A stretch of 11,726 nt of DNA from Methanomassiliicoccaceae archaeon UBA404 (lineage in GTDB: Archaea > Thermoplasmatota > Thermoplasmata > Methanomassiliicoccales > Methanomethylophilaceae), in the NCBI GenBank assembly GCA_002498605.1, contig DAHY01000040.1, positions 1 to 11,726 on the forward strand, in the 5' to 3' direction. This document shows, piece after piece, positions 1 to 6,397 of this stretch (position 1 is its first letter; each line of letters starts with the position of its first letter). The notes beneath the pieces were generated by a model. That model searched no databases, was not told where the DNA came from, and saw only the letters and a list, made by a program, of their open reading frames with translations. A program made the translations under genes and the position numbers.

Positions 1-1
1 A

Positions 2-409
2 AAGGAGACAGTTCGCAGCACCTTCAACGAAGAACTAAAGGAGATTTTACACACATCCTTCGGAACCCGTTGTACATTGAATGTAGCTCGGAGAATCCGC
101 GATGAGGAATTTGTTTTCGATGCCTATATCGAAGCAGGCGATGCAGAGGGAAGTTCGATTTATATTTTAGGCGTTCATGCCAAATATCGGGGAACTGAAG
201 CATACATAGCTTTGCTCAATATAGAGACCGAACGCTTGATAGAAGGTAAGGGGGAGTACCATAGAAAACCCGGGACTCCGTATTACATGACGGTCATATC
301 CGACGATGCGGGCATACCAAAAAAGACGATGGACAGAATCATCAATAAATCGGACATAGTACACATGGGCATAGCCGATGTTGAAAAGAAGGTAAACACA
401 TACGCCTGA
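2..409 (+). CDS. 3' end of an unrecognised protein-coding gene (5' truncated by window edge)
   Basis: The frame is open from the first complete codon at position 2 to a TGA at 407-409, giving about 135 residues with no stop. A TTG at 77 could serve as a start, but no ribosome binding site precedes it and the frame stays open and protein-like upstream, so this is more likely the C-terminal part of a longer protein. The fragment alternates charged helices with a beta-rich centre (SSIYILGVHAKYRG, then EAYIALLNIETERLI) and ends in a helix with KSDIVHMGIADVEKK. I do not recognise the family and see no catalytic motif, signal peptide or membrane segment. It converges with the toxin-antitoxin operon, leaving about 50 bases between the two stop codons. 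Confidence 0.6.
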   Translation, partial: KETVRSTFNEELKEILHTSFGTRCTLNVARRIRDEEFVFDAYIEAGDAEGSSIYILGVHAKYRGTEAYIALLNIETERLIEGKGEYHRKPGTPYYMTVISDDAGIPKKTMDRIINKSDIVHMGIADVEKKVNTYA

Positions 410-453
410 AATGTATATTTGTTCTATTTGACAAACTCCCTCTTAACCGGAAG

Positions 454-458
454 AAAAA
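454..458 (-). terminator. Possible oligo-T terminator of the toxin-antitoxin operon
   Basis: A run of five T on the minus strand begins 2 nt after the toxin stop codon. Archaeal transcription often ends at short oligo-T tracts without a hairpin. The run is short, so support is weak. Confidence 0.25.
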
Positions 459-460
459 GT

Positions 461-730
461 TCAGCGATCGTATATTTTAGATCTGTGACCAATCTCCAAC
501 ACAAGTATGATGAGTTTGGCATTCTCGATTGTACATATGAGGCGGTAGTCTCCTATTCGGTATCTCCATAATCCCCTGACTTCTCCTGCCAGAGCCCGAC
601 CGGAAGAATACGGATTCTCGGTACCCTCTAAATGTTTGTTGAGCCAGCTGTAAATTATCGACTGAGTGTACTTGTCCAATTTACGGATCTGTTTTGCCGC
701 ATGGTCGGAAAATTCCACGGAATATTTCAA
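461..730 (-). CDS. RelE/ParE-superfamily toxin of a type II toxin-antitoxin system
   Basis: This 89-aa protein has the RelE/ParE toxin layout. An N-terminal beta strand (KYSVEFSDHAAKQIRKLDK, residues 2-20) is followed by helices, a segment with SSGRALAGEVRGLWRYRIGD (42-61), the strand YRLICTIENAKLIILVLEIG and the terminal GHRSKIYDR (81-89). RelE members cleave mRNA on the ribosome and ParE members poison gyrase; the basic, aromatic-ended C terminus fits the RelE/StbE branch better, but that is inference. The start is TTG at 730, overlapping the antitoxin stop as TTGA, with GAGG at 741-738 placed 7 nt upstream inside the antitoxin gene. No ATG lies near this start. The overlap implies coupled translation, with antitoxin made first. 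Confidence 0.9.
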   Translation of the reverse strand: MKYSVEFSDHAAKQIRKLDKYTQSIIYSWLNKHLEGTENPYSSGRALAGEVRGLWRYRIGDYRLICTIENAKLIILVLEIGHRSKIYDR

Positions 731-945
731 TCCGCATCCTCTGCCATTAAATCTTTAAGGGTGTGGGTCACGGGATTCTCAAGATGTTTTTTATACGCAA
801 GCTCGCCAAGAGCAACGTCATATTCGTCTTCTATTTTTTCAAAGAGTGCCTGTCTGAAAGCCTCTCCCACAGACATTCCGTGAATAGCAGCATAGCTTTT
901 CGCCAAAGCCTCCTCGTCTTCGGTCAACCTTATGGAGAACGCCAT
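727..945 (-). CDS. RelB/DinJ-like ribbon-helix-helix antitoxin (DUF6290-type)
   Basis: The product is 72 aa if it starts at the ATG at 945. It opens with the strand-forming AFSIRLTEDEE, followed by the helices EALAKSYAAIHGM and SVGEAFRQALFEKIEDEYD, the pattern of ribbon-helix-helix DNA-binding antitoxins of the DUF6290/RelB group. The acidic C-terminal tail (residues about 45-72 of this start) would wrap and neutralise the toxin encoded next. A TTG at 963 would add MSEEKY, but GAGG at 957-954 sits 8 nt before the ATG, and the family usually begins right at the strand, so ATG 945 is preferred. It overlaps the toxin by 4 nt. Autorepression through the palindrome at 965-981 is likely. Confidence 0.9.
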   Translation of the reverse strand: MAFSIRLTEDEEALAKSYAAIHGMSVGEAFRQALFEKIEDEYDVALGELAYKKHLENPVTHTLKDLMAEDAD

Positions 946-953
946 ATATTTTT

Positions 954-957
954 CCTC
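954..957 (-). promoter_or_regulatory. Ribosome binding site deciding the antitoxin start
   Basis: GAGG on the minus strand lies 8 nt before the ATG at 945 and inside the reading frame of the alternative TTG start at 963. This favours the shorter 72-aa antitoxin. Confidence 0.55.
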
Positions 958-964
958 AGACAAT

Positions 965-986
965 ATAGTACATTGTACTATTTATC
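965..986 (-). promoter_or_regulatory. Toxin-antitoxin promoter with perfect 17-bp operator palindrome
   Basis: Positions 965-981 read ATAGTACA-T-TGTACTAT, two perfectly complementary 8-base arms around one central base. Overlapping its upstream edge, the minus strand carries the TATA-like GATAAATA at 986-979. Initiation about 26 nt further on would fall near 956, so the palindrome spans the space between the TATA element and the start of transcription. A ribbon-helix-helix antitoxin bound there would block polymerase, the usual autoregulation of such operons. Palindrome and spacing are seen; binding is inferred. Confidence 0.6.
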
Positions 987-1022
987 TGTTTATTCATCAT
1001 CAGTTATTTACTCTTAAATTGG

Positions 1023-1051
1023 ACGTTCCGATTAATCCCGGGCCGGAACGT
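1023..1051. repeat. Inverted repeat, 8-bp arms, followed by T-rich tract
   Basis: ACGTTCCG at 1023-1030 and CGGAACGT at 1044-1051 are perfect complements around a 13-nt G/C-rich loop, followed on the + strand by TTTCTTTG. It has the shape of a terminator for + strand transcription, yet no + strand gene ends nearby, so it may be a relic or part of an unseen short RNA. Confidence 0.45.
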
Positions 1052-1346
1052 TTTCTTTGTGTTTCAAAACAAGATGTCAATTTAATGCCCGGCACCGACT
1101 AAATTTATAATTTTTGCAAATCATGATGAGATTTAAACGGGTTATGACAAAATCGCCGTGTTGTTATTTTCAGAATATTTGTGTAAAGCAGAACGGCATA
1201 ATTTCGTCACTGGCATAATCGTCGGTGTCTACCTAGGCGTAAATCTTATCGAACCCGCGTCTGTGTACAATTGATACGGCCTGCTTGTCGATGCTCCATT
1301 ACTCAGTCAAATTATTACAATAGCCGTAATACGCGAAGTTAAGTTG

Positions 1347-1365
1347 TATTATTCAATGAATAATA
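1347..1365. repeat. Perfect 19-bp palindrome downstream of the two-gene cassette
   Basis: TATTATTCA-A-TGAATAATA has 9-base arms around one central base and lies 42 bases beyond the 121-aa gene's stop codon on the minus strand. The one-base centre cannot form a good RNA hairpin loop without opening pairs, so a dimeric protein-binding site is as likely as a terminator. Confidence 0.5.
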
Positions 1366-1406
1366 ATCATCCGAGTCATTCACTCTTAAGACTTATACTG
1401 TGTTTT

Positions 1407-1772
1407 TCAATCGGGTTTGTAGAGACACCCTCTGTATTCGGCGCAAGATGCCAGTTTTCGGGATTTTGACCTTCTTCCGCCGGAACCGACTCCCTGAAAG
1501 TTTACGGATATATGCTCTCTATAAGGCACTCGATCTTCTATGATTCCAAGATTCTGCCCTTCGACTTCATTGCAGGTTATTCCAAATACCCCCGCAGATT
1601 TATTGCATAGCACTTCTGTGTAATGTCGGTATGTTTCTTCAGGCGATATCATATCGCCATCGTAAGTGGACAATCTGTCCCCCGAAAAGGGACGGAACGC
1701 CTGTGAACTCAAACGTCCGTCAACTATCCAGTCGGAAACCACCTGTCTCAGCAAAATTATGTTTCCGTCCAT
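1407..1772 (-). CDS. Small uncharacterised protein, second gene of a coupled two-gene cassette
   Basis: This 121-aa protein has no predicted membrane segment or signal peptide. Three blocks stand out: DGRLSSQAFRPFSGDRLSTYDGDMISPEE (residues about 18-46), KSAGVFGITCNEVEGQNLGI (58-77), and the C-terminal RKLASCAEYRGCLYKPD. From memory, small proteins with SSQAFRP, then an S.YDGD segment, then a C-terminal RG.LYKP recur in bacterial and archaeal accessory regions; I know no assigned function. The start is ATG at 1772, sharing one base with the preceding stop (TGATG), with a weak GGGTG at 1784-1780 positioned 7 nt upstream. Tight coupling to the larger partner suggests the two proteins act together, in a set stoichiometry or as a complex. 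Confidence 0.75.
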   Translation of the reverse strand: MDGNIILLRQVVSDWIVDGRLSSQAFRPFSGDRLSTYDGDMISPEETYRHYTEVLCNKSAGVFGITCNEVEGQNLGIIEDRVPYREHISVNFQGVGSGGRRSKSRKLASCAEYRGCLYKPD

Positions 1773-2866
1773 CAGTACACACCCTTAAGAATATCATTAA
1801 GTTTCTTCCAATCGGAGGACGTGTTCAGATTCAGGTCATATTGGATGTCCTTATCGTCATAAATTATCAGAAGATCCCCGATTAACGAATCGATATCGAT
1901 TCCCAATATAACATCTGCATCCGTGATGGACCATTCCAATTCCAGATTGCCTTCCGGCGTTGGGTAGATATATGGAAGATTTCTGTCTTCCGTGTAATAA
2001 GCATCAAAGAGTTCCGATAATTTCGTCAACCCTTCTGCCGATGGGGCTTTACCCGTGTTCTCAAACCAACCGTCTCCGAGATTTTTAAGGTCATTCAGTT
2101 TGAATTGTATGTCACGGGGGTCAAGAAGTTGAAAATCATCTATTTTTTCAATTTTTTGCAGCTTCTGATCTTTGAAATTGCCTGTTCCTCTTACGAACAC
2201 CTTTTGATTGTCTTCCTTTAAAGCGGTATGTATAGAATCTTTATAGTCGGCACCGAGGGTAACGTTGACGCGTCTTTCCCTCCCCTTTTCCATATAATGA
2301 AGTCTGAATGTCTCGGATTTATTATCCAATTCCTGTACTTCGCCGTAAATTTCAATCTCATCATTGTATTCTGTGCTTTTTTCAATGAGTTTATGCCTTA
2401 TTTCTTGATCATATATGGATTTTTTATTATTGCTGCTGAATTCCATCCACTCTCCGTCAAGAAGACTCTGTCCGAACAATCTGAGATGCGGCTTTATTCT
2501 GGCACCTCTTTTTTTAAATTTATCTTCTTCAAGGTCATTACCCCAATAATCAATAAAATCATCAATGGCAATCTCGATTGATTTTTCTTCTCCGGATTCG
2601 AAAACCTGTTGGGGTATCCTGTTTGAGATTGTGAATTCAACCACGGTAGAGCCGCCGGTCAGATCGGTCATGGACAAATAGTAATTTTTCTTGAAATTCC
2701 TCGGAGCTCTTTCTCTTTCGGGATTTTCTTCGATGAAAACCTCTGAAGCTATATCCATAACCATTCTCTCAATTAACGCTATGTCCATGAGGGAATTGAA
2801 TGGGAGTCTTTGATTTTTGAACCGGCCGCCGTCAAATCTGATTGAAAACTTCTTTGAACCATTCAT
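1772..2866 (-). CDS. Uncharacterised ~364-aa protein, first gene of a coupled two-gene cassette
   Basis: Numbering here is from the possible GTG start at 2902 (376 aa). Three parts can be seen. Residues 20-115 begin with IRFDGGRFKNQRLPFNSL, then ERAPRNFKKNYYLSMTDLTGGSTVVEF. Residues about 185-265 form an OB-fold-like beta segment (EIEIYGEVQELDN ... VFVRGTGNFKD). Residues 272-376 hold LGDGWFENTGKAPS and YIYPTPEGNLELEWSI followed by an acidic end. The GDGW and PTPEG...EWS blocks resemble, from memory, a widespread family of unknown function. The start is uncertain: ATG 2866 agrees with the N terminus of the conserved region and leaves a short leader after the TATA-like element at 2906-2913. GTG 2902 would lie only about 8 bases from that element. 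The stop overlaps the next start (TGATG). No catalytic motif is recognised. Confidence 0.75.
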   Translation of the reverse strand: MNGSKKFSIRFDGGRFKNQRLPFNSLMDIALIERMVMDIASEVFIEENPERERAPRNFKKNYYLSMTDLTGGSTVVEFTISNRIPQQVFESGEEKSIEIAIDDFIDYWGNDLEEDKFKKRGARIKPHLRLFGQSLLDGEWMEFSSNNKKSIYDQEIRHKLIEKSTEYNDEIEIYGEVQELDNKSETFRLHYMEKGRERRVNVTLGADYKDSIHTALKEDNQKVFVRGTGNFKDQKLQKIEKIDDFQLLDPRDIQFKLNDLKNLGDGWFENTGKAPSAEGLTKLSELFDAYYTEDRNLPYIYPTPEGNLELEWSITDADVILGIDIDSLIGDLLIIYDDKDIQYDLNLNTSSDWKKLNDILKGVY

Positions 2867-2905
2867 TTTGCTCAACACGCCGTGTATGGCACTATGGGCC
2901 ACTCA

Positions 2906-2913
2906 TTTTTAAA
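2906..2913 (-). promoter_or_regulatory. TATA-like element of the two-gene cassette
   Basis: TTTAAAAA on the minus strand is centred about 43 nt before ATG 2866 and would place initiation near 2883, consistent with that start after a short leader and against the GTG at 2902. A second A/T-rich candidate lies inside the palindrome at 2945-2964, so the promoter is not settled. Confidence 0.35.
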
Positions 2914-2939
2914 CAATATGGGTTACAATCAACATATTG
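2914..2939. repeat. Inverted repeat upstream of the two-gene cassette
   Basis: CAATATG at 2914-2920 and CATATTG at 2933-2939 are perfect complements 12 nt apart, immediately upstream of the TATA-like element. The position suits a regulator-binding site. Confidence 0.4.
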
Positions 2940-2944
2940 ACGGT

Positions 2945-2964
2945 CGGTATATACGTACATACCG
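2945..2964. repeat. 20-bp near-perfect palindrome upstream of the two-gene cassette
   Basis: CGGTATATACGTACATACCG pairs with itself over 9 of 10 positions per arm (one A/C mismatch) and lies 79 bases or more before the preferred start. With the repeat at 2914-2939 it makes a small cluster of symmetric sites, as expected of an operator region. Confidence 0.45.
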
Positions 2965-3491
2965 CTCGACATTGCGGCATATTCTTTAAAAGTGGAAGTT
3001 GATAGAAGATTTTGTTATTCCGGAAACAGAATATTCCAGTGCCAGTCCGGTCCATCACTGCGCAGTGGTTTCATTTCAAAATAATTGTTGTCGACGTGTT
3101 CCGAGACAATGTTTATGGTTGTTTCGATTATGATTACCATCATTATGTCAAATGCATGAGTGAAACACCGATTTCGTATAACATTGTGCCAGTTACCCCA
3201 TTAAGAAGTTTTTCCTATTCGGATATCAAATTCTGAAGCGGTTTGCATCGTACAAGGCCACATAGATAAAAACCGGATTACGAACTATACATAAAATCAA
3301 AGAGAGGCGATACTTTCACGAATCCGATATTGTCCGAGACACATCCTGTCAAGAAACTCCGCAAAGCGGAGTTTCCCGGCAAAGTGCGAATTCTGACATT
3401 TTCAGTCTGATGAGCAACCTCGGTATTTGTATTTGAACGGGAAATAATGCGTTCGGCGAATAAGGCTTTGACGGAAGAAGGAGTCTCCGGT
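2965..3491. other. Gene-free stretch between the cassette promoter and the antiporter
   Basis: No supported gene is seen. A 74-codon + strand frame (3012-3236) and a minus frame running into the antiporter end (3278-3556) lack ribosome binding sites and recognisable protein character. The stretch contains the 12-bp palindrome CACTGCGCAGTG at 3056-3067 and a strong hairpin at 3353-3375. Confidence 0.55.
3353..3375. repeat. Perfect 10-bp stem hairpin downstream of the antiporter
   Basis: GAAACTCCGC and GCGGAGTTTC flank a 3-base AAA loop, the strongest hairpin seen in the window. It lies about 117 bases after the antiporter stop on the minus strand. It lacks a following T-run in that direction (TTGACAGG follows), so it may be an RNA 3'-end stabiliser, a weak terminator or a small repeat element. 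Confidence 0.6.
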
Positions 3492-4829
3492 TCACACCGA
3501 CCCGTCTTCGTCGGGCATAACCGGCGGGATTTCCGATTCCGCACGGTTCTTCTCAATCTTCAGATAAGCCCTTGTTATGAAGGGCGGCGCGACCATGGAT
3601 GTTATCAGCGCCATCAGGATTATGACCGTGAATATGGGCGGACCGAAGACATTGTATCTCAGACCCAGGGTTGCCACGATTATGCCTACTTCTCCTCGGG
3701 GAATAAAGCTTACTCCCACGAGATGACTCGAATCGTTGGCAAGTTTTCCGGTCTTGGAACCGAGGAATCCGGCTACGTATTTGGTAACGACCGCAACGAT
3801 TAACACCGCAACGAGCAGGATAAGGACATCGGTGCCGTATTCCAGCACCCTGTCGAACTGAACCTCCATTCCGACCCACAGGAAGAAGAAAGGCAGCATG
3901 AAGTACGTGATGGCGTTGAAATTCTGTTCGCAGGGAACGGTATCCTTGAACTCCGCGAATATCATACCCGCGAAGAAGGCGCCTATAATCGCAGCCAGCC
4001 CTATGTTGACCGACACCGCCGCCAGGCCCATGCACACCAATATCGCAAGACCCAGCGCACCCAGTTCCTCCATGGGCTGTTCCGTCTCGCAGCCGCACAC
4101 ATCCTCGCCGTTGGATAATGCAATCGCCTTCTTTCTCTCCGATATTCTCTTCTTTCTGCGGGTTGCCAGATCTTTGATTCTGGATATGAACAGGAACATA
4201 AACAGCACGAAGGCTATCACGATCACCGCATTGATTATGATGGACTGCATGCTGGCGTCCGGTTGAATCATGCCTATTATGATACCCAACAATGCCAGAC
4301 ACAATATGTCGTCTATAATCGTGGCGCTGATTATCAGCTTGGCTTCCATGGAATCCATGGCATTTACGTTTCTCAGGCATTCCACGCCCACCGCGGTGCT
4401 CGTGCCGAAGAGAGCCGCCCCTATTAGAAGCGCCGCCTCGAAGGACACCATATCATGGAATACAAACAGCATCCCGCCCGCGAAGGGTATTACGATACCG
4501 AGAACGGCGATGTTTATCGCAGTCCTGCCGACCTTCATGAGATCGCTGAACTTCATTTCGAGACCCACCGAGAACAGAAGGAATATTATCCCGAGCTCTC
4601 CCATTATTTCGAAGAAGTTTATGTTGGTCGGGTCGTTGAAATCACTGACCGAGAAACCTATGGCATCCCCGAATCCGGGAACGAATATAGCCAGATTGAT
4701 AAATATGACTCCTGCCAGAATCTCTCCGATGAGTTTCGGCATCTTCAGTTTCTCGAATATACCCCCTACTATTTTTGCAAAAAGCAGCAGGATGAATATA
4801 ATCAGGATTATGGACGCAATGTCGTTCAC
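3492..4829 (-). CDS. CPA2-family Na+(K+)/H+ antiporter (Kef/NapA-type)
   Basis: This integral membrane protein exchanges Na+ or K+ for protons and serves ion and pH homeostasis. Residues are numbered from the TTG at 4847 (451 aa). About twelve hydrophobic segments are seen, with the family blocks ELGIIFLLFSVGLEM (84-98), LFGTSTAVG (147-154) for the unwound helix, the ion-binding pair TIIDD (D179, D180), and PRGEVGIIVA (383-392) carrying the conserved Arg-Gly-Glu. A double acidic pair is typical of electrogenic CPA2 members. A charged cytosolic loop (about 224-262) contains CGC at 251-253. There is no RCK/TrkA-N domain and the tail is short and acidic. GTG at 4829 is preferred: it lies about 26 nt from the TATA-like element at 4852-4859, whereas TTG 4847 would be almost on top of it. 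Sampled lines are about 50-58% G+C, higher than the cassette. Confidence 0.93.
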   Translation of the reverse strand: MNDIASIILIIFILLLFAKIVGGIFEKLKMPKLIGEILAGVIFINLAIFVPGFGDAIGFSVSDFNDPTNINFFEIMGELGIIFLLFSVGLEMKFSDLMKVGRTAINIAVLGIVIPFAGGMLFVFHDMVSFEAALLIGAALFGTSTAVGVECLRNVNAMDSMEAKLIISATIIDDILCLALLGIIIGMIQPDASMQSIIINAVIVIAFVLFMFLFISRIKDLATRRKKRISERKKAIALSNGEDVCGCETEQPMEELGALGLAILVCMGLAAVSVNIGLAAIIGAFFAGMIFAEFKDTVPCEQNFNAITYFMLPFFFLWVGMEVQFDRVLEYGTDVLILLVAVLIVAVVTKYVAGFLGSKTGKLANDSSHLVGVSFIPRGEVGIIVATLGLRYNVFGPPIFTVIILMALITSMVAPPFITRAYLKIEKNRAESEIPPVMPDEDGSV

Positions 4830-4851
4830 GGTTTGGCGATGAAACAATGAC

Positions 4852-4859
4852 TTAAATAA
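4852..4859 (-). promoter_or_regulatory. TATA-like element of the antiporter gene (leaderless layout)
   Basis: TTATTTAA on the minus strand is centred about 26 nt before the GTG at 4829, with no Shine-Dalgarno in between. A second A/T-rich block, TTTAATAAG at 4872-4864, could also serve and would leave a leader of about 12 nt. Confidence 0.45.
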
Positions 4860-4884
4860 TTTCTTATTAAAGCTGGCACTTCAT

Positions 4885-4906
4885 CCGAAGGATGGAAGAC
4901 CTTCGG
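4885..4906. repeat. Inverted repeat, 7-bp arms, upstream of the antiporter
   Basis: CCGAAGG at 4885-4891 and CCTTCGG at 4900-4906 are perfect complements around an 8-nt loop. It sits upstream of both antiporter TATA candidates, where an activator or repressor could bind. Confidence 0.35.
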
Positions 4907-5075
4907 ACCGCCGTACGGAATCACGATGGATGCAGTCGCGATTCTTGTAAGAATAGAGAGGACAACTCGTTTTTCGGTGTCAATATCATGACATTTCGTC
5001 CTTTGGTAACAGTTTATTGACAACATACCTGAAGTACAATTTCAGTTTTGAAGAAGATTTTAACAGCCGAGTCTA

Positions 5076-5107
5076 TTTTCTCAATGAAGAATAAACCGTT
5101 GAGAAAA
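5076..5107. repeat. Inverted repeat, 9-bp arms, in the divergent intergenic region
   Basis: TTTTCTCAA at 5076-5084 and TTGAGAAAA at 5099-5107 are perfect complements around a 14-nt spacer. It lies about 160 bases before the mrr-type start. A two-half-site operator or an RNA hairpin would both fit. Confidence 0.45.
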
Positions 5108-5235
5108 ACAAATACACATATTAGGACGGGTACGTAATTTCCGTTACTAATTACCTGTTATCACGCTGTTATGTATTCTGTATCAAAGACGACGAAGGAT
5201 CCTCGACAGTGTACTTAGGACATGAAGCAGAACTG

Positions 5236-5242
5236 TTTTTAT
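5236..5242 (+). promoter_or_regulatory. TATA-like element of the mrr-type gene (leaderless layout)
   Basis: TTTTTAT is centred 26 nt before the ATG at 5265 and no Shine-Dalgarno precedes that ATG. The spacing implies transcription starting at or next to the start codon. Confidence 0.45.
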
Positions 5243-5264
5243 CGAAACATCACATTTACGGGTT

Positions 5265-6164
5265 ATGGCGATACCACCCTTCAGTGATTTTCATCAACCC
5301 ATCCTCAAATATCTTTATGATAAAAATGAAGCGACTCAAAGGGAACTTATGGATGTAATGGCAGATTATTTTTCCCTTAGCGAATCTGACATCAGGGAAA
5401 CAATATCCAATGGATCGAGTAGGTTGTATAACCGAGTTTCATGGGCCAGATCGTATCTGAAGGATGCAGGACTTACCAACAACGCGGAGCGGGGAAAAAC
5501 GTGTATCACTGAAGAAGGAAGAAGGGTTTTTGAATCCGGTAAAGTCATTGATACAAAATATCTCACGGAACTTAAGAAAAACCTTGGATCCGATGTTACT
5601 GAGGAAATCAAAGAAAAAGCAGATTCAGAGGAAGATTGCCAGATAACCCCTGAGGAATCTTTGTATGCGGCTATAAAACAGATGAATTCCAAACTTGAAT
5701 CCGATATTCTGGATGAGATAATGAATCAAACCCCTGAATTTTTTGAGAACCTTGTTACAGATCTTCTTGCAGAAATGTACGGGGGCCAATTCGAAGAAAA
5801 TAGCGAAGTAACAGGCAGAACGGGCGATGGAGGTATCGACGGAATAATCAAAAAAGACCGTTTGGGTTTTGATAATATATACGTTCAGGCCAAAAGATGG
5901 GAAAACTCCGTTGATCGAACCGAAATACAGAAATTTTCAGGTGCTCTGGACGGCCAAAATGCGACTAACGGAGCGTTTATAACAACTTCTGATTTTTCCA
6001 GCGGTGCGAAAGATTACGCAAAAAGATTACACGGTAAACGTATTGTCCTGATTAACGGAAAAGAGTTGGCCAAACTAATGATTGAGTACGGTGTCGGTCT
6101 GTCATCGAAGACAGTTATAGACATTAAGAAAATAGATTACAATTATTTCAATCCTGATATTTGA
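5265..6164 (+). CDS. mrr: Mrr-family restriction endonuclease (type IV, modification-dependent)
   Basis: This 299-aa protein has the two-part Mrr layout. Residues 1-100 are an N-terminal winged-helix domain (HQPILKYLYDKNEATQRELMD ... VSWARSYLKDAGLTNNAERGKTCITEEGRRVFESG). A charged acidic linker follows (about 105-130), then a C-terminal PD-(D/E)XK nuclease (about 155-275). The nuclease opens with PEFFENLVTDLLAEMYG and carries GDGGIDG (187-193, metal-binding D192) and the YVQAKRW core with Q208 and K210. Gln in place of the usual Glu is normal for Mrr. Family members cut DNA bearing methylated bases, and no methyltransferase gene is present here, consistent with a stand-alone type IV enzyme. 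Length is as usual for the family and no key residue is missing. The ATG start fits the leaderless promoter at 5236-5242. Confidence 0.92.
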   Translation: MAIPPFSDFHQPILKYLYDKNEATQRELMDVMADYFSLSESDIRETISNGSSRLYNRVSWARSYLKDAGLTNNAERGKTCITEEGRRVFESGKVIDTKYLTELKKNLGSDVTEEIKEKADSEEDCQITPEESLYAAIKQMNSKLESDILDEIMNQTPEFFENLVTDLLAEMYGGQFEENSEVTGRTGDGGIDGIIKKDRLGFDNIYVQAKRWENSVDRTEIQKFSGALDGQNATNGAFITTSDFSSGAKDYAKRLHGKRIVLINGKELAKLMIEYGVGLSSKTVIDIKKIDYNYFNPDI

Positions 6165-6397
6165 ATGGATTTATATGTATAACTGAGAGCCTGTTGAATC
6201 AGTCTAATTAATATAGGGCGTTATAAATATAAAGGCTGATTATTTTTAAGTTTAACTTGGGGTATAAAGTATTGTATTTTTATATAGAGAGTTGAATCAA
6301 ATAGGTAATAACAGATTCATAGAATTGTACGAATAATACATGCACCCAAATCATATATTATTTCAATTATGGCAGGACTACCCATAAACTAACACAG

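Larger units (their letters stand above)
987..1406. other. Gene-free stretch between the toxin-antitoxin operon and the two-gene cassette
   Basis: I find no convincing gene here. Stops interrupt all frames at short intervals. The stretch holds two inverted repeats (1023-1051 and 1347-1365, listed separately). It also holds a short protein-like minus-strand remnant at 1170-1298 that contains an in-frame TAG and has no start codon. No tRNA-like T-arm or oligo-T-terminated RNA was seen. Confidence 0.6.
4860..5264. other. Divergent intergenic region between antiporter and mrr-type gene
   Basis: No supported gene lies in these 405 bases. A 66-codon minus frame (4826-5026) overlaps the antiporter start in another frame, has no ribosome binding site and resembles nothing I know. 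The region contains two inverted repeats (4885-4906 and 5076-5107) and, at its right end, the promoter of the restriction gene. Confidence 0.55.

Noticed and set aside
1230..1262. GGGTTCGA on the minus strand, resembling a tRNA T-arm
   Set aside because: The flanking bases do not form a T-stem, anticodon arm or acceptor stem, so no tRNA can be built.
1170..1298. Minus-strand protein-like run of about 41 sense codons interrupted by one in-frame TAG (1233-1235), which in a pyrrolysine-using archaeon might be read through
   Set aside because: It is preceded directly by TAA, has no usable start codon or ribosome binding site, and resembles no family I know. A short chance frame or a decayed fragment is more likely.
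3012..3236. 74-codon + strand frame in the gene-free stretch
   Set aside because: No ribosome binding site, unbalanced amino acid content and no recognisable motif; the length is expected by chance.
3278..3556. 92-codon minus frame overlapping the antiporter 3' end
   Set aside because: Partly a shadow of the antiporter in another frame; the rest spans the hairpin and has no protein character.
3553..4380. Long 275-codon minus frame inside the antiporter gene
   Set aside because: It lies wholly within the antiporter in another frame and is very rich in Arg, His and Gly, typical of an out-of-frame reading of a membrane protein gene.
4270..4842. 190-codon + strand frame opposite the antiporter
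   Set aside because: Antisense shadow of the antiporter; the Ile/Ser/Pro-rich content mirrors hydrophobic codons on the other strand.
4826..5026. 66-codon minus frame upstream of the antiporter
   Set aside because: It covers the antiporter promoter candidates and start in another frame, with no start signal or family resemblance.
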